Of a stretch of 64,000 bases of DNA, positions 15,477-23,655 are shown piece by piece. The stretch lies in contig OY970394.1 of assembly GCA_963720475.1 (NCBI GenBank), positions 2,604,001-2,668,000 of the forward strand, written 5' to 3'. The notes under the pieces were generated by a model. It was not told the DNA's origin, made no database searches, and saw only the letters and a program-made list of their open reading frames with translations. Position 1 is the stretch's first letter. The number at the start of each line of letters is the position of its first letter. This DNA comes from G963720475 sp963720475. GTDB lineage: Bacteria > Actinomycetota > Thermoleophilia > Solirubrobacterales > Thermoleophilaceae. The position numbers were made by a program, and so were the translations under genes.

Positions 15477-15872
15477 CTACTCGGACAGCCCCATCGCTTC
15501 AAGGGCTTCGGCGTGATCCCAGAAGTACTCCTGCACCAGGTTCTTGCCGTCGCGCACCGTGTAGATGGCCGACATCTCCATGTCCAGTTCAGGTCCCTGG
15601 CCTCGGCCGCGCCAAGCGAAGCGCACGACGACTCGGTCGCCCACCGCGCGGAAGTCGCTGGTGGGTTCCGCGGCGTCGATGTTCATGGCGGCGCGCTGCT
15701 GCTCGAACTGCTGGAGAACCGCCTCCCGCCCCACAAAAGGCCCCGGCTCGGGCCACCTCTCAGGCGCGCGCACGATGACGTCGGGGTCGAGCAGCTCGCC
15801 ATAGGCATCCCAATCCCCGGCGTTCCAGGCTTCGAAGAGTGTTCGCACGAACTCGACGTTCTTCTGCGACAT
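15477..15872 (-). CDS. SnoaL-like protein, array member 3
   Basis: A 131-residue NTF2-like protein starting MSQKNVEFVRTLFEAWNAGD and ending AEALEAMGLSE. Landmarks are LLDPDVIVRAPERW, VGREAVLQQFEQQRAAM, VVRFAWRGRGQGPELDMEM and the final helix. Its body differs strongly from members 2 and 4 apart from the ends, which argues for specialisation to different small ligands rather than simple dosage. The repeated leader 15873-15950 precedes it. No catalytic residue can be assigned. Confidence 0.75.
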   Translation of the reverse strand: MSQKNVEFVRTLFEAWNAGDWDAYGELLDPDVIVRAPERWPEPGPFVGREAVLQQFEQQRAAMNIDAAEPTSDFRAVGDRVVVRFAWRGRGQGPELDMEMSAIYTVRDGKNLVQEYFWDHAEALEAMGLSE

Positions 15873-15950
15873 CGCCCGCGCAGTATCGCGGCTCCAATAC
15901 GCGTGCGGAGCCGTAGTGCTACGGCTTGCGTTAGCGGTAAACCGGTCCGC
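15873..15950 (-). repeat. Repeated leader of the SnoaL array, copy 2
   Basis: This 78-base leader holds the perfect palindrome AGCCGTAG-TG-CTACGGCT at 15909-15926, which can be an operator, a terminator of the upstream member, or both. It matches copy 3 at almost every position over the first 54 bases from the start codon. Confidence 0.8.
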
Positions 15951-16352
15951 CTACTCCGACAGCCCCACGGCTTCGAGGGCGTCGTCCCATCCGGGGAACG
16001 AGCGGTTGAGAGCAATTTGGCCGTCCTTCATCGTTACGACCCACGCGGCCTTCGTACTAGCCTCGACGCCGCTTTCCCGTCCTTTGCCGTGGAAGGTGCC
16101 CAGTACGAGTACGCAGTCGCCGAGGTCCTCGATCCGCTCGGTGCTGATCGTGATCCATTCCCACGCGGCCTGAAAGTCGTTCCAGAACTCGATCCAACCT
16201 TCGTGGCCCCGATAGACGGGCTGGGTGTCCATGAATCGGCCCGAGGGATAGAACTCGTTATCGGGTGCGATGTGAGCGAGCATTCCCTCAAGGTCGCCCC
16301 GGCTGAAGGCCTCGAACGTTCGGCGGATGATCTCGACGTTCTCCTGCGACAT
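15951..16352 (-). CDS. SnoaL-like protein, array member 4
   Basis: A 133-residue NTF2-like protein, the first gene of the array in transcription order. It starts MSQENVEIIRRTFEAFSRGD and ends DDALEAVGLSE. Landmarks are HIAPDNEFYPSG, YRGHEGWIEFWNDFQAAWE, LGTFHGKGRESGVEA and the closing strand. The leader 16353-16406 lies upstream. Together the four genes fill 14414-16352 on one strand. Three more relatives lie at 1754-2239, 4338-4745 and 28852-29256. Function is unknown. Confidence 0.75.
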   Translation of the reverse strand: MSQENVEIIRRTFEAFSRGDLEGMLAHIAPDNEFYPSGRFMDTQPVYRGHEGWIEFWNDFQAAWEWITISTERIEDLGDCVLVLGTFHGKGRESGVEASTKAAWVVTMKDGQIALNRSFPGWDDALEAVGLSE

Positions 16353-16406
16353 CGCCCGCGCAGTATCGCGGCTCCCATACGCGTGCGCAGCCGTAGTGCT
16401 ACGGCT
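16353..16406 (-). repeat. Repeated leader of the SnoaL array, copy 3
   Basis: A 54-base copy of the array leader, ending with the perfect palindrome at 16389-16406 that directly abuts the stop codon of the upstream phosphodiesterase gene (16407-16409). Here the palindrome is well placed to terminate that transcript. Confidence 0.8.
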
Positions 16407-17975
16407 TCAGGGCGTAATCGCGACGCCGTCGAGCGCGACGGGGCCGCGGTTCTCGTCGAGTAGGCGCAGCTCGTGCTTGCCGCGCTTCAGCCGCTTCGAG
16501 CGGAAGACGACGCGGCGGTCGCGAGCGCTGCCGCGGACGTTGACGAGCTGGCGCTTGCCGTCGAGCACGACCGCGGGCCGTCCGCCATACGGAAGCTGCG
16601 GCGCGATCAGCGCGATCCGCGTCCCGCGGAACTCGACCGCCGCGCTCACCTCTCGCCGCTGTGCGATCGCGACGGTGCCGCCGAAGGCGTTCTTGCGTTT
16701 CTGCGTGCTCCAGCCGGACGAGTACTCGATCGCCTTCGCCGTCTGGTCGAGCGGGATGACCGTGCGCGCGGTCGAGAACGATGAGAAGTTGCCCGCTTTG
16801 TCGCGCGCGCGGACGCGGAACTCGTAGGCGCCGCCGAGCTTGCCGGTGAAGTTGGCGCCGCTCTGGCGGGTCGAGCCGCGCAGCGTCGTCCAGCCGCGCT
16901 GGCTCTTGCCGACGGTGCCGAGGCGGCGTACCTGGAGTGAGTAGAAATCGAGCCCGCTGCCGCCCTTGTCGGAACCCTTCCAACGCAGGGCGAACTTGCC
17001 CGAGCGCGAGCTGTCGGACGCGTAGGCGGGAGCCGTGAGCTTCACCCGCGGCTTGGTTGCGTCGCGCGGGGCGGCGCAGCACGGGGCGGGGGCACGGCAC
17101 ATCGCGGCCGGGTTGAGCGTGCGGCAAGCCATCGCCGGGTCGTCGGTGATCAACTCGTTGACGCCGGCGGCGGCCGCGGCGTTCACGGTCGCCGGTGTGT
17201 TGAGCGTGTAGGGCACCACCTTCCTTCCCAGCCCGCGCGCGAGCGGCATATAGACCGCGCTGACCGGCCACGCCGGCGAGACCCACTGGTTGCCCGCCGC
17301 GAAGGCCCCCACCGGCCCGGCTTCGTTCAGCTGCGCGAGCGTGAGCAGCGACGTCTCCATGTCGCCGCGGTGCTGGCGGGCCGCGACGAGGTTCGGCGGC
17401 CAGAAGCTCTGGACGATCACCTGCGCGCCGCCGATCCGGCTCGCGTTGATCATGTTCATCACCTTGTTTGCGAACTCGAGGGTCGGGTCGAAATCGGGGT
17501 CGGTCGGGGTGTTCTTGATCTCGACGTTCACACGCGCGCCCGAGTCCCGCGCGAATGCAAGCACCTCGAGCAGCGTCGGGATCGGCTGTTGCTCGGCCGC
17601 CGGTGCCGCCGCGCCGCCGGACGTGGAGCCGGGGCTGCCGAGCACGTCAACGCGGCAGTTCGCGAGCTCGGCTGCGGTCCGATCGCTCACGCGGCCGCTG
17701 CAGTCCGTCGTGCGGTCGAGCGTCGCGTCGTGCATCACGACCGCCACCCCGTCGCGCGTGAGCTTGGTGTCGAGTTCGAGCACCCAGCCGAAGCGCTGCG
17801 CATTGCGGAACGCGGCCATCGTGTTCTCGCCGTAGGTCGGAACGCCGTCGAGCACCGAGCCGCCGCGGTGCGCCTGGATCCCCGGCGCAGCCTCCGCGGC
17901 CGGCGCAAGCGCCCAAGCGAACGCAGCAAACGATGCTGCACACGCGAGCAGCCCTGCTCTCGTCCCTCCCCGCAC
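16407..17975 (-). CDS. Secreted glycerophosphodiester phosphodiesterase
   Basis: A 522-residue exported enzyme. Residues 1-29 are a signal peptide. The GDPD TIM-barrel domain runs to about residue 280 and has the family motifs AHRGG, GENTMAAFRNA, LELDTKLTRDGVAVVMHD and VNVEIKNT; the His, Glu and Asp residues for metal and catalysis are present. It hydrolyses glycerophosphodiesters to glycerol-3-phosphate and an alcohol. A short Cys-rich linker (CRAPAPCCAAP) leads into an Ig/FN3-like domain (about 315-400), followed by a jelly-roll-like domain, ending LDGVAITP. The extra domains suggest attachment to a surface or polymer. Confidence 0.88.
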   Translation of the reverse strand: MRGGTRAGLLACAASFAAFAWALAPAAEAAPGIQAHRGGSVLDGVPTYGENTMAAFRNAQRFGWVLELDTKLTRDGVAVVMHDATLDRTTDCSGRVSDRTAAELANCRVDVLGSPGSTSGGAAAPAAEQQPIPTLLEVLAFARDSGARVNVEIKNTPTDPDFDPTLEFANKVMNMINASRIGGAQVIVQSFWPPNLVAARQHRGDMETSLLTLAQLNEAGPVGAFAAGNQWVSPAWPVSAVYMPLARGLGRKVVPYTLNTPATVNAAAAAGVNELITDDPAMACRTLNPAAMCRAPAPCCAAPRDATKPRVKLTAPAYASDSSRSGKFALRWKGSDKGGSGLDFYSLQVRRLGTVGKSQRGWTTLRGSTRQSGANFTGKLGGAYEFRVRARDKAGNFSSFSTARTVIPLDQTAKAIEYSSGWSTQKRKNAFGGTVAIAQRREVSAAVEFRGTRIALIAPQLPYGGRPAVVLDGKRQLVNVRGSARDRRVVFRSKRLKRGKHELRLLDENRGPVALDGVAITP

Positions 17976-18024
17976 GAGGCCAGTCTACGTTTGTCGCGCC
18001 GGTAAGGGGGCAATATGCGCGTCT

Positions 18025-19038
18025 GTGACTCGCCTGCGCCGCGCGGACTGCTCCGGTACCGGGATCTCGCGCCGCCGGCGAGGCCGCGGCTTCGAGTACC
18101 TCGACGAAGACGGCCGCCGGGTCGAGGAACCCGAAGTGGTCGAGCGGATCCGCGAGCTGGCGATACCGCCCGCGTGGGAGGACGTCTGGATCTGTCCGTA
18201 CCCGAACGGCCACATCCAGGCGACCGGCACGGACGCCGCGGGACGGCGCCAGTACCTGTACCACCAGCGCTGGCGCGAGCGCCGCGACCAGCAGAAGTTC
18301 AATGAGATGGTCGAGTTCGCGCGCGCCCTACCCGTCATGCGACGGCGGGTGGCACGCCACCTCCGCCGCGACGAGCTCGATCGCACGCGCGTGCTCGCGT
18401 GCGCGGTGCGGCTGCTCGACCGCGGCTTCTTCCGCGTCGGCGGCGAGGAGTACGCGGTCGAGAACTCGAGCTACGGGCTGGCCACGATCCGCAAGCAGCA
18501 TGTCGAGCTCGAGAACGGCGAGCTGACCTTCAGCTACCCGGCAAAGGGCGGCCAGCGCCGGATCCACTCGGTCGTGGATCCGCGCTGCCATGAGGTCGTC
18601 ACGCAGCTGAAGCGCCGCCGCGGCGGCGGCCCCGAGCTGCTCGCATACAAGCAGGCGCGGCGCTGGCACGACGTCCGCTCGAGCGACATCAACGACTACG
18701 TCAAGGAGATCGGCAGCGAGAGCTTCTCTGCGAAGGACTTCCGCACCTGGAACGCGACCGTGCTCGCGGCCGCGGTGCTCGCATCGGCCGACGGCGGCGC
18801 GGAGACGAAGACAGCGCGCGAGCGCGAGATCCGCCGAGCGATCGAGGTCGTCGCGCACTACCTCGGCAACACGCCGGCCGTCTGCCGCGCGTCGTACATC
18901 GATCCGCGCGTGCTCGACCGCTACCGCGCGGGGGTCACGATCGAGGCTGCCCTGCCGGAGCTCGACGAAGACGACGTCGACATCGCGCGGCTACACGGCC
19001 GCGTCGAGGAGGCCGTGCTGGACCTGCTCGACGGCTAG
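18025..19038 (+). CDS. DNA topoisomerase IB (poxvirus-like type)
   Basis: A 337-residue type IB topoisomerase that relaxes supercoils through a 3'-phosphotyrosine link. The N-terminal clamp has IPPAWEDVWICPYPNGHIQATG, and the catalytic domain has RVLACAVRLLDRGFFRVGGEEYA and KDFRTWNAT with Arg240. The nucleophile is Tyr291 in CRASYIDPRV. The length fits bacterial forms. The start is the GTG at 18025, and the gene is divergent from the phosphodiesterase. Neighbours give no hint of a special role, so general relaxation of supercoils is assumed. Confidence 0.92.
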   Translation: MTRLRRADCSGTGISRRRRGRGFEYLDEDGRRVEEPEVVERIRELAIPPAWEDVWICPYPNGHIQATGTDAAGRRQYLYHQRWRERRDQQKFNEMVEFARALPVMRRRVARHLRRDELDRTRVLACAVRLLDRGFFRVGGEEYAVENSSYGLATIRKQHVELENGELTFSYPAKGGQRRIHSVVDPRCHEVVTQLKRRRGGGPELLAYKQARRWHDVRSSDINDYVKEIGSESFSAKDFRTWNATVLAAAVLASADGGAETKTAREREIRRAIEVVAHYLGNTPAVCRASYIDPRVLDRYRAGVTIEAALPELDEDDVDIARLHGRVEEAVLDLLDG

Positions 19039-19047
19039 CCGGGCCGC

Positions 19048-20310
19048 TCAGTCGCCCTTGTCGCGGCCCTTGCCCTTGCCGTTGCCCTTCGTCTTGTCTT
19101 TCCCACGCGGCTTTCCCTTCTCGTCCGCGACAGGCGCGGGTGTGGGGGCGGCCTGGCTCGCGGGAGCGAGCGACTGCGACGAAGGCGGCGCCGCCTCATC
19201 GGCGGGGTCCGCCTGCTCGGGTTTCGCGTTGGTCGAGCTGCTTTCGTCCTTCTCCGTGTCACCAGCTGCCGCCCCCGCCCCGCTGGACTTCGCGGGCTCC
19301 TCTCCCCTATCGACCGACCCCATCACCGCGAGCGCGATGACGGCCGCCAGCAAGGCGCCGATCACGGCGACGCGGCGGGCGCGGGGGTGCAGGCTGGACA
19401 CGGCGAGCTGTTCGGTCGCCGCCGCAGCGACGGTGGCCGGGGTCGCCTTTCGCGGTCGCGAGGTGAGCAGCGGAGCGTCCGGGCGCCAGGCGTCGAAGGC
19501 GCGCTCGAGCTGTGAGGCGAACGCGCCAGCGGAACGGGTGCGGTCGCGGGGATCGTGCGCCATCGCGGCGGCGATCACGCGGCCGGCCGCGGCGGGCGCC
19601 TCGGGCCAGACTGTCGAGAGATCGGGCGGCGCGCCGCTCGCGGCCTGGTGGGCGACCTCGAGCGGGTTGCGGCCGGGGCGCGCCCTGCGGCCCGAGAGCG
19701 CCTCGAAGGCGACCGCGGCGAGCGCATAGACGTCGGTGCGATGGGTGATCTCACCGCCCTCGAGCTGCTCGGGCGACATGTACGCGGCGGTGCCGAGCAG
19801 GATCCCGGAGCGCGTCATCGCCGTGCCCTCGAGCATGCGCGCGATGCCGAGGTCGGCGAGCTTCACCTGTCCGTCGCGCGCGAGCAGGATGTTGGCGGGC
19901 TTGACGTCGCGATGGACGACGCCACGGCGGTGGACGTGGTCGAGGGCCGCCCCGACTCCGCTCACCACGGCCAGCGCGCGGTCCGGTGTCAGGCTGCCGC
20001 CCTGGAGCGCGTCGGCGAGCGTCTCACCGTCGATCAGCTCCATCACCAGCAGCAGGTCGTCGTCCTCGATCTCCGCGTCGAAGACCTTCACGAGGTTGGG
20101 ATGGCTGAAGGAGGCACCGACCTTCGCCTCGCGGACGAAGCGTTCCCGGCCGTCTTCAAGCGCGTCGGTGCGCAGCCGCTTGACGGCAACCGGACGGCCG
20201 AGGCGCTCGTCCTCGCACAGCAGCACCTTCGCCATCCCCCCCGATCCGAGCGACCCGCCCACGCGATAACGGCCGGCGAGCAGGCGTCGACGGTCGGCCG
20301 TGGCGGGCAT
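19048..20310 (-). CDS. PknB-type membrane Ser/Thr protein kinase
   Basis: A 420-residue kinase. The catalytic domain covers about 13-275: glycine loop GSLGSGGMAKV (19-29), Lys44, catalytic loop HRDVKPAN with Asp135, DLG (153-155) in place of DFG, and GTAAYMSPEQ. A linker is followed by one membrane span at about 320-338 (AVIGALLAAVIALAVMG). The outer tail is low-complexity, rich in Ala, Pro, Ser and finally Lys/Gly, with no PASTA repeats. It therefore lacks the usual muropeptide-sensing domain. Neighbouring glucan genes on the same strand suggest, but do not show, a link. Confidence 0.9.
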   Translation of the reverse strand: MPATADRRRLLAGRYRVGGSLGSGGMAKVLLCEDERLGRPVAVKRLRTDALEDGRERFVREAKVGASFSHPNLVKVFDAEIEDDDLLLVMELIDGETLADALQGGSLTPDRALAVVSGVGAALDHVHRRGVVHRDVKPANILLARDGQVKLADLGIARMLEGTAMTRSGILLGTAAYMSPEQLEGGEITHRTDVYALAAVAFEALSGRRARPGRNPLEVAHQAASGAPPDLSTVWPEAPAAAGRVIAAAMAHDPRDRTRSAGAFASQLERAFDAWRPDAPLLTSRPRKATPATVAAAATEQLAVSSLHPRARRVAVIGALLAAVIALAVMGSVDRGEEPAKSSGAGAAAGDTEKDESSSTNAKPEQADPADEAAPPSSQSLAPASQAAPTPAPVADEKGKPRGKDKTKGNGKGKGRDKGD

Positions 20311-20367
20311 GAACCCGTGTATTCCCGATGTGTGGCCGGGCTAACCCGATCGCGGATCCCGCAACGC

Positions 20368-21555
20368 CTAGCGGCGGGCCCGCACCCCGGCAACCTCGCC
20401 GTAGAGCTCGCTCGCCTGCCGCGCAACGTCGCCCCAATCGAAGCTCAGGACGTGTTCGGATGCCTCCGCCACGAGGCGCTCGCGCAGCGGCTCGTCGGTC
20501 AGCAGGCGCTCGGCCATCGTCGCGAGGTGCTCGGGATCGCCGCCGTTGAAGCGCAGGCCAACGCGGCCGTCGTCGGGGACGATCTCCCGCAGGCCGCCGG
20601 TGTCGGCGACGATGCAGGGACAGCCGCTCGCCATCGCCTCGAGCGCGACCAGCCCGAACGGCTCGTAGATCGAGGGGACGACCGTCAGGTCGGCGATCCG
20701 GTAGAGCGAGTGGAGCACGTCGTCGCCGATCCAGCCGAGGAAGGTGCCGTGTTCGTCGAGGCCGAGCTCGGTTGCCTGGGCGCGCAGCTCCTGCTCGTGC
20801 GTCCCCGACCCGGCGACGAGGAAACGGACGTTGCCGAGCCGCTCGATCATCCCCGGCAGCGCGTCGAGCGCGAGCTGGAAGCCCTTCTCGTAGACGAGCC
20901 GGCCGACGAGCAGCACGAGCAGCTCGTCGGGCTCGGCGTAGCGCGCCCGTAGCGCGTCGAGGTCGCCGACGGGCTCGAGGTCGCCCGGGTCGATCCCGTT
21001 CGGGATCACGGCGACCCCTTCCTCCTCGAGGCCGTAGATGTCGGCGACGTGCTCGCGCATGTAGGCGGAGCAGGTGACGACGCGCTCGGCGCGGTTCGCC
21101 ATCCAGCGCTCGACGCCATGGATGTGCGACTGCGGGTGCTTGTCGACCCAGCCCTGGTGCCGCCCGTACTCGGTCGCGTGGATCGTCACGACGAACGGGC
21201 AGCGGAAGCGCTTTGCGAGGTGGTCGCCGGCGACGGCAACGAGCCAGTCGTGGCCGTGGACGACGTCGAAGTCGTAGCGGTCGCCGAGCTCGACGCCCGC
21301 GGCGAGCATGTCGGCGTTCATGTGCTCGACCCAGGTGACGAACTCGCCCAGCTCGCGCGGGCGCTCGGGCTCGCGCACGCGGTGGACCATCACGCCCTCC
21401 ATCTCCTCCTCGGCGGGCGAGGTCTCGAGGCCGCGCGTGAGGACGTGGACCTCGGTGCCCTGGTCGGCGAGGTTCTCGCTCAGCTTGCGGACGTGCCGAG
21501 CGAGGCCGCCCTCGATCAGTGGCGGGTACTCCCAGGACAGAATCAGGACACGCAT
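20368..21555 (-). CDS. GT4-family glycosyltransferase, glycogen/alpha-glucan synthase-like
   Basis: A 395-residue GT-B enzyme of family GT4. The start MRVLILSWEYPPLIEGGLARHV carries the nucleotide-sugar loop and is typical of GlgM/glycogen-synthase-like members. Other motifs are HGHDWLVA, VPSIYEPFGLVALEAMA with the donor-binding Glu pair, and GGLREIVPDD. The gene is 13 bases downstream of a GH57 gene on the same strand. That pairing (GT4 plus GH57) is known for alpha-1,4-glucan synthesis and branching, so a role in storage or capsular glucan is likely. The donor (ADP-glucose, maltose-1-phosphate or other) cannot be decided from sequence. Confidence 0.85.
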   Translation of the reverse strand: MRVLILSWEYPPLIEGGLARHVRKLSENLADQGTEVHVLTRGLETSPAEEEMEGVMVHRVREPERPRELGEFVTWVEHMNADMLAAGVELGDRYDFDVVHGHDWLVAVAGDHLAKRFRCPFVVTIHATEYGRHQGWVDKHPQSHIHGVERWMANRAERVVTCSAYMREHVADIYGLEEEGVAVIPNGIDPGDLEPVGDLDALRARYAEPDELLVLLVGRLVYEKGFQLALDALPGMIERLGNVRFLVAGSGTHEQELRAQATELGLDEHGTFLGWIGDDVLHSLYRIADLTVVPSIYEPFGLVALEAMASGCPCIVADTGGLREIVPDDGRVGLRFNGGDPEHLATMAERLLTDEPLRERLVAEASEHVLSFDWGDVARQASELYGEVAGVRARR

Positions 21556-21568
21556 CGAGCGTTGGGGG

Positions 21569-23029
21569 CTACGGGGCCAGCAGCGGCGCGGTGTCGAGCC
21601 GCGGGGCCAGGTTGCGTAGCGACGGCTCGCTGACGCGGTCGGTCACGGCCACGGAGTCTTTCAGAGCTGCGAGGGCATCGTCGAGAGCGGCCTCGTGCGC
21701 GGCGATCCGCTCGAGCGGGTAGTCGGCGGCGAGCTCGCGCGTCATCAGAAACGCCCAGTCGCTCGACTGGAGTGCGAGCAGCTCGCGTGCGGCGCGCTCG
21801 ACGGCGGCGAGGTTCCCGTTCGAGCCGCTGTGCCCGTGCGCTGCAACGGCTGCCACCGTGCGCAGCTCCGCGCGCCGCGCAGCGAACGCGATCTCAGCCA
21901 CGCGCGGGCCCTCCCACGTCGAGAGGTCTTTCGGGGTGCCCCAGCTTGAAGCGGCGAGCTCGCGGTCGCGCGCGTGCTCGATGCGCTCGAGGCCTCGCGG
22001 GAGGGTGACGAGGTCGAGGCCGGCGGTCTTCGCCTCGTCAAGAACGGCGCGGAGCCAATCGAGCCCCTCGTACCACCAGTGCCCGAGGAGCTCGGCGTCG
22101 AGGGCGCAGGTGACGAGCCCGGGTCGCCCGCACTCCGCGTGGTAGCCGTCGAGGCGGGCGATCGTTCGCTCGACGAAATCGCGGGCATGTGTACGCGCCC
22201 GCGCGAGGGCGGCGTCGTGGTCGTAGGGCTCACCGCCGTTGTTCCACGGGCGCAGGTCGTGGAGTGTGCGGCCGTGGTAGTCGCGGTAGGCGAGATCGGT
22301 CGGGTAGCCGTGCTTGTCGTCCCAGACGAGCGCGACCGTCTGCCAGTCGAGCGGGACGGCGACCGGTCCGGCGGCGGTGGCGACGGGTTCGAGGTGCTCG
22401 GGTGCTCCGAGGCCGAACGCATCGGTCTGATCGACGCAGAACGCCGTCACCCCTTCCCCCGCGAGGTCGCGCTCGAGCCCCGGCTCGTAAGCGCACTCGG
22501 GCAACCAGAAGCCGCCGCCGAAGTCGCCGAAGCGGGCTCGATGGGAGGCGATCCCGGCGTCGACCTGGAGCTGGAGGCCCGGGGTCGTGGCGAGCAGCGG
22601 GAGGACGGCGTGCGTGGCGGACGAGGTCCACAGCGACGGGCCTCCGTCCGCGGCAAGCGCGCGGAACGCGCCGATCAGGTCGCGGCCTCCGTCGGCGGCG
22701 AGCGCGTGCGTGGCGCGCTCGTAGTCGCCCGCGGCGCGGCGCAGCTCCTCCGCGAGCTCGGGCTTGCCGGATTCGTCCATCCCCGCCGAGTCCTCGGCGT
22801 GGATCGGCGCACGGATCTCGCGCAGGAACGCGAGCAGGCGATCGCCGGCCTCCCCCTCCAGGGCTTCCAGCTGATCACACAGGACGGGCGTGAGGCCGAT
22901 CGTCACCGGCGCGCCACGGACCGCCTCGATCAGCGGCAGATAGACCGTCGCGACGGCCTCGAACAACCACTCCTCGCCGAACGGCCACGTGCCGAAGCCC
23001 TCGACGTAGGGCATGTGCGAGTGGAGCAC
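21569..23029 (-). CDS. GH57 1,4-alpha-glucan branching enzyme
   Basis: A GH57 protein of at least 486 residues that forms alpha-1,6 branches. Family motifs are HSHMPYV, TWPFGEEW, the nucleophile Glu178 in FWLPECAYEPG, and the acid Asp311 in ALDAELLGHWWYEG. A helical C-terminal domain follows. The GTG at 23029 is the first usual start codon, but the family's first beta strand (ALALVLHSHMP) begins before it. The frame stays open upstream, with only CTG (23038) or ATC (23077) as possible starts. The true start is therefore probably upstream and unusual. It is paired with the GT4 gene. Confidence 0.87.
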   Translation of the reverse strand: MLHSHMPYVEGFGTWPFGEEWLFEAVATVYLPLIEAVRGAPVTIGLTPVLCDQLEALEGEAGDRLLAFLREIRAPIHAEDSAGMDESGKPELAEELRRAAGDYERATHALAADGGRDLIGAFRALAADGGPSLWTSSATHAVLPLLATTPGLQLQVDAGIASHRARFGDFGGGFWLPECAYEPGLERDLAGEGVTAFCVDQTDAFGLGAPEHLEPVATAAGPVAVPLDWQTVALVWDDKHGYPTDLAYRDYHGRTLHDLRPWNNGGEPYDHDAALARARTHARDFVERTIARLDGYHAECGRPGLVTCALDAELLGHWWYEGLDWLRAVLDEAKTAGLDLVTLPRGLERIEHARDRELAASSWGTPKDLSTWEGPRVAEIAFAARRAELRTVAAVAAHGHSGSNGNLAAVERAARELLALQSSDWAFLMTRELAADYPLERIAAHEAALDDALAALKDSVAVTDRVSEPSLRNLAPRLDTAPLLAP

Positions 23030-23093
23030 GAGCGCCAGCGCACCATGTCCGTCCTTCGAATGATTTCGCTTGCTGATGCGGGAAGGCTTGCAG

Positions 23094-23633
23094 CTACTGC
23101 TCGGGCGTAAAGCCGAACTCGACGTTGCCCTTGTCGTCCTGCTGCTCCACGGTCGAGGTGCCGGTCACGTCACCGCTGACCTGGCACTCGAACGTTTCGC
23201 CCTGCTTGGCCTTGATGTCGTCCGGGCATTCGGCCGTCACACGCTCGACGTTGCGGCCCCGCCGCTGGATCTCGGCCTCGATCTCGCGCTCGATCTTGTC
23301 GCCATCGAGCGGAGTGCCTTCCCCGACAGCGGGCGTGAAATCCCATCGAACCCTGCCGTCGTCGTTGATCTGCGTCACGTTTGCCGTCCCGGGCGCATCG
23401 CCGGTGACCTTGCAATCGAACGTGTCGCCCTGCTTGATCTCCACACCCTCGGGACAGTCCACCTCGACCTGCTGGACGTTCGCCTGCTTCTCGATCCCGT
23501 CGGCGACTTCCCCCTCGACCTTCCCGCTGTCGATCTCGTCCGCGCTGCAGGCCGAAAGGGCGAGCGCGGCCAACGCAAGCGAGACCAGGTATGCAAAGTG
23601 ACGAGCCACCGACGTCATTGCGCGGCGCAGCAT
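23094..23633 (-). CDS. Lipoprotein with two DUF4333-like domains
   Basis: A 179-residue lipoprotein from the ATG at 23633; the ATG at 23618 is also possible, and a start at 23666 would overlap the upstream gene. The lipobox LSAC follows a hydrophobic core. Two similar domains follow: KQANVQQVEVDCPEGVEIKQ with TFDCKVTGDAPGTANV, and GRNVERVTAECPDDIKAKQ with TFECQVSGDVTGTSTV. Each holds the DUF4333 pattern V..V.CP....K.G..F.C.V.GD, with one disulphide expected. This is an internal duplication. Such domains are common in actinobacterial envelope proteins; their role is unknown. Confidence 0.78.
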   Translation of the reverse strand: MLRRAMTSVARHFAYLVSLALAALALSACSADEIDSGKVEGEVADGIEKQANVQQVEVDCPEGVEIKQGDTFDCKVTGDAPGTANVTQINDDGRVRWDFTPAVGEGTPLDGDKIEREIEAEIQRRGRNVERVTAECPDDIKAKQGETFECQVSGDVTGTSTVEQQDDKGNVEFGFTPEQ

Positions 23634-23655
23634 AACCCGATCGGCAACCTCGCCT

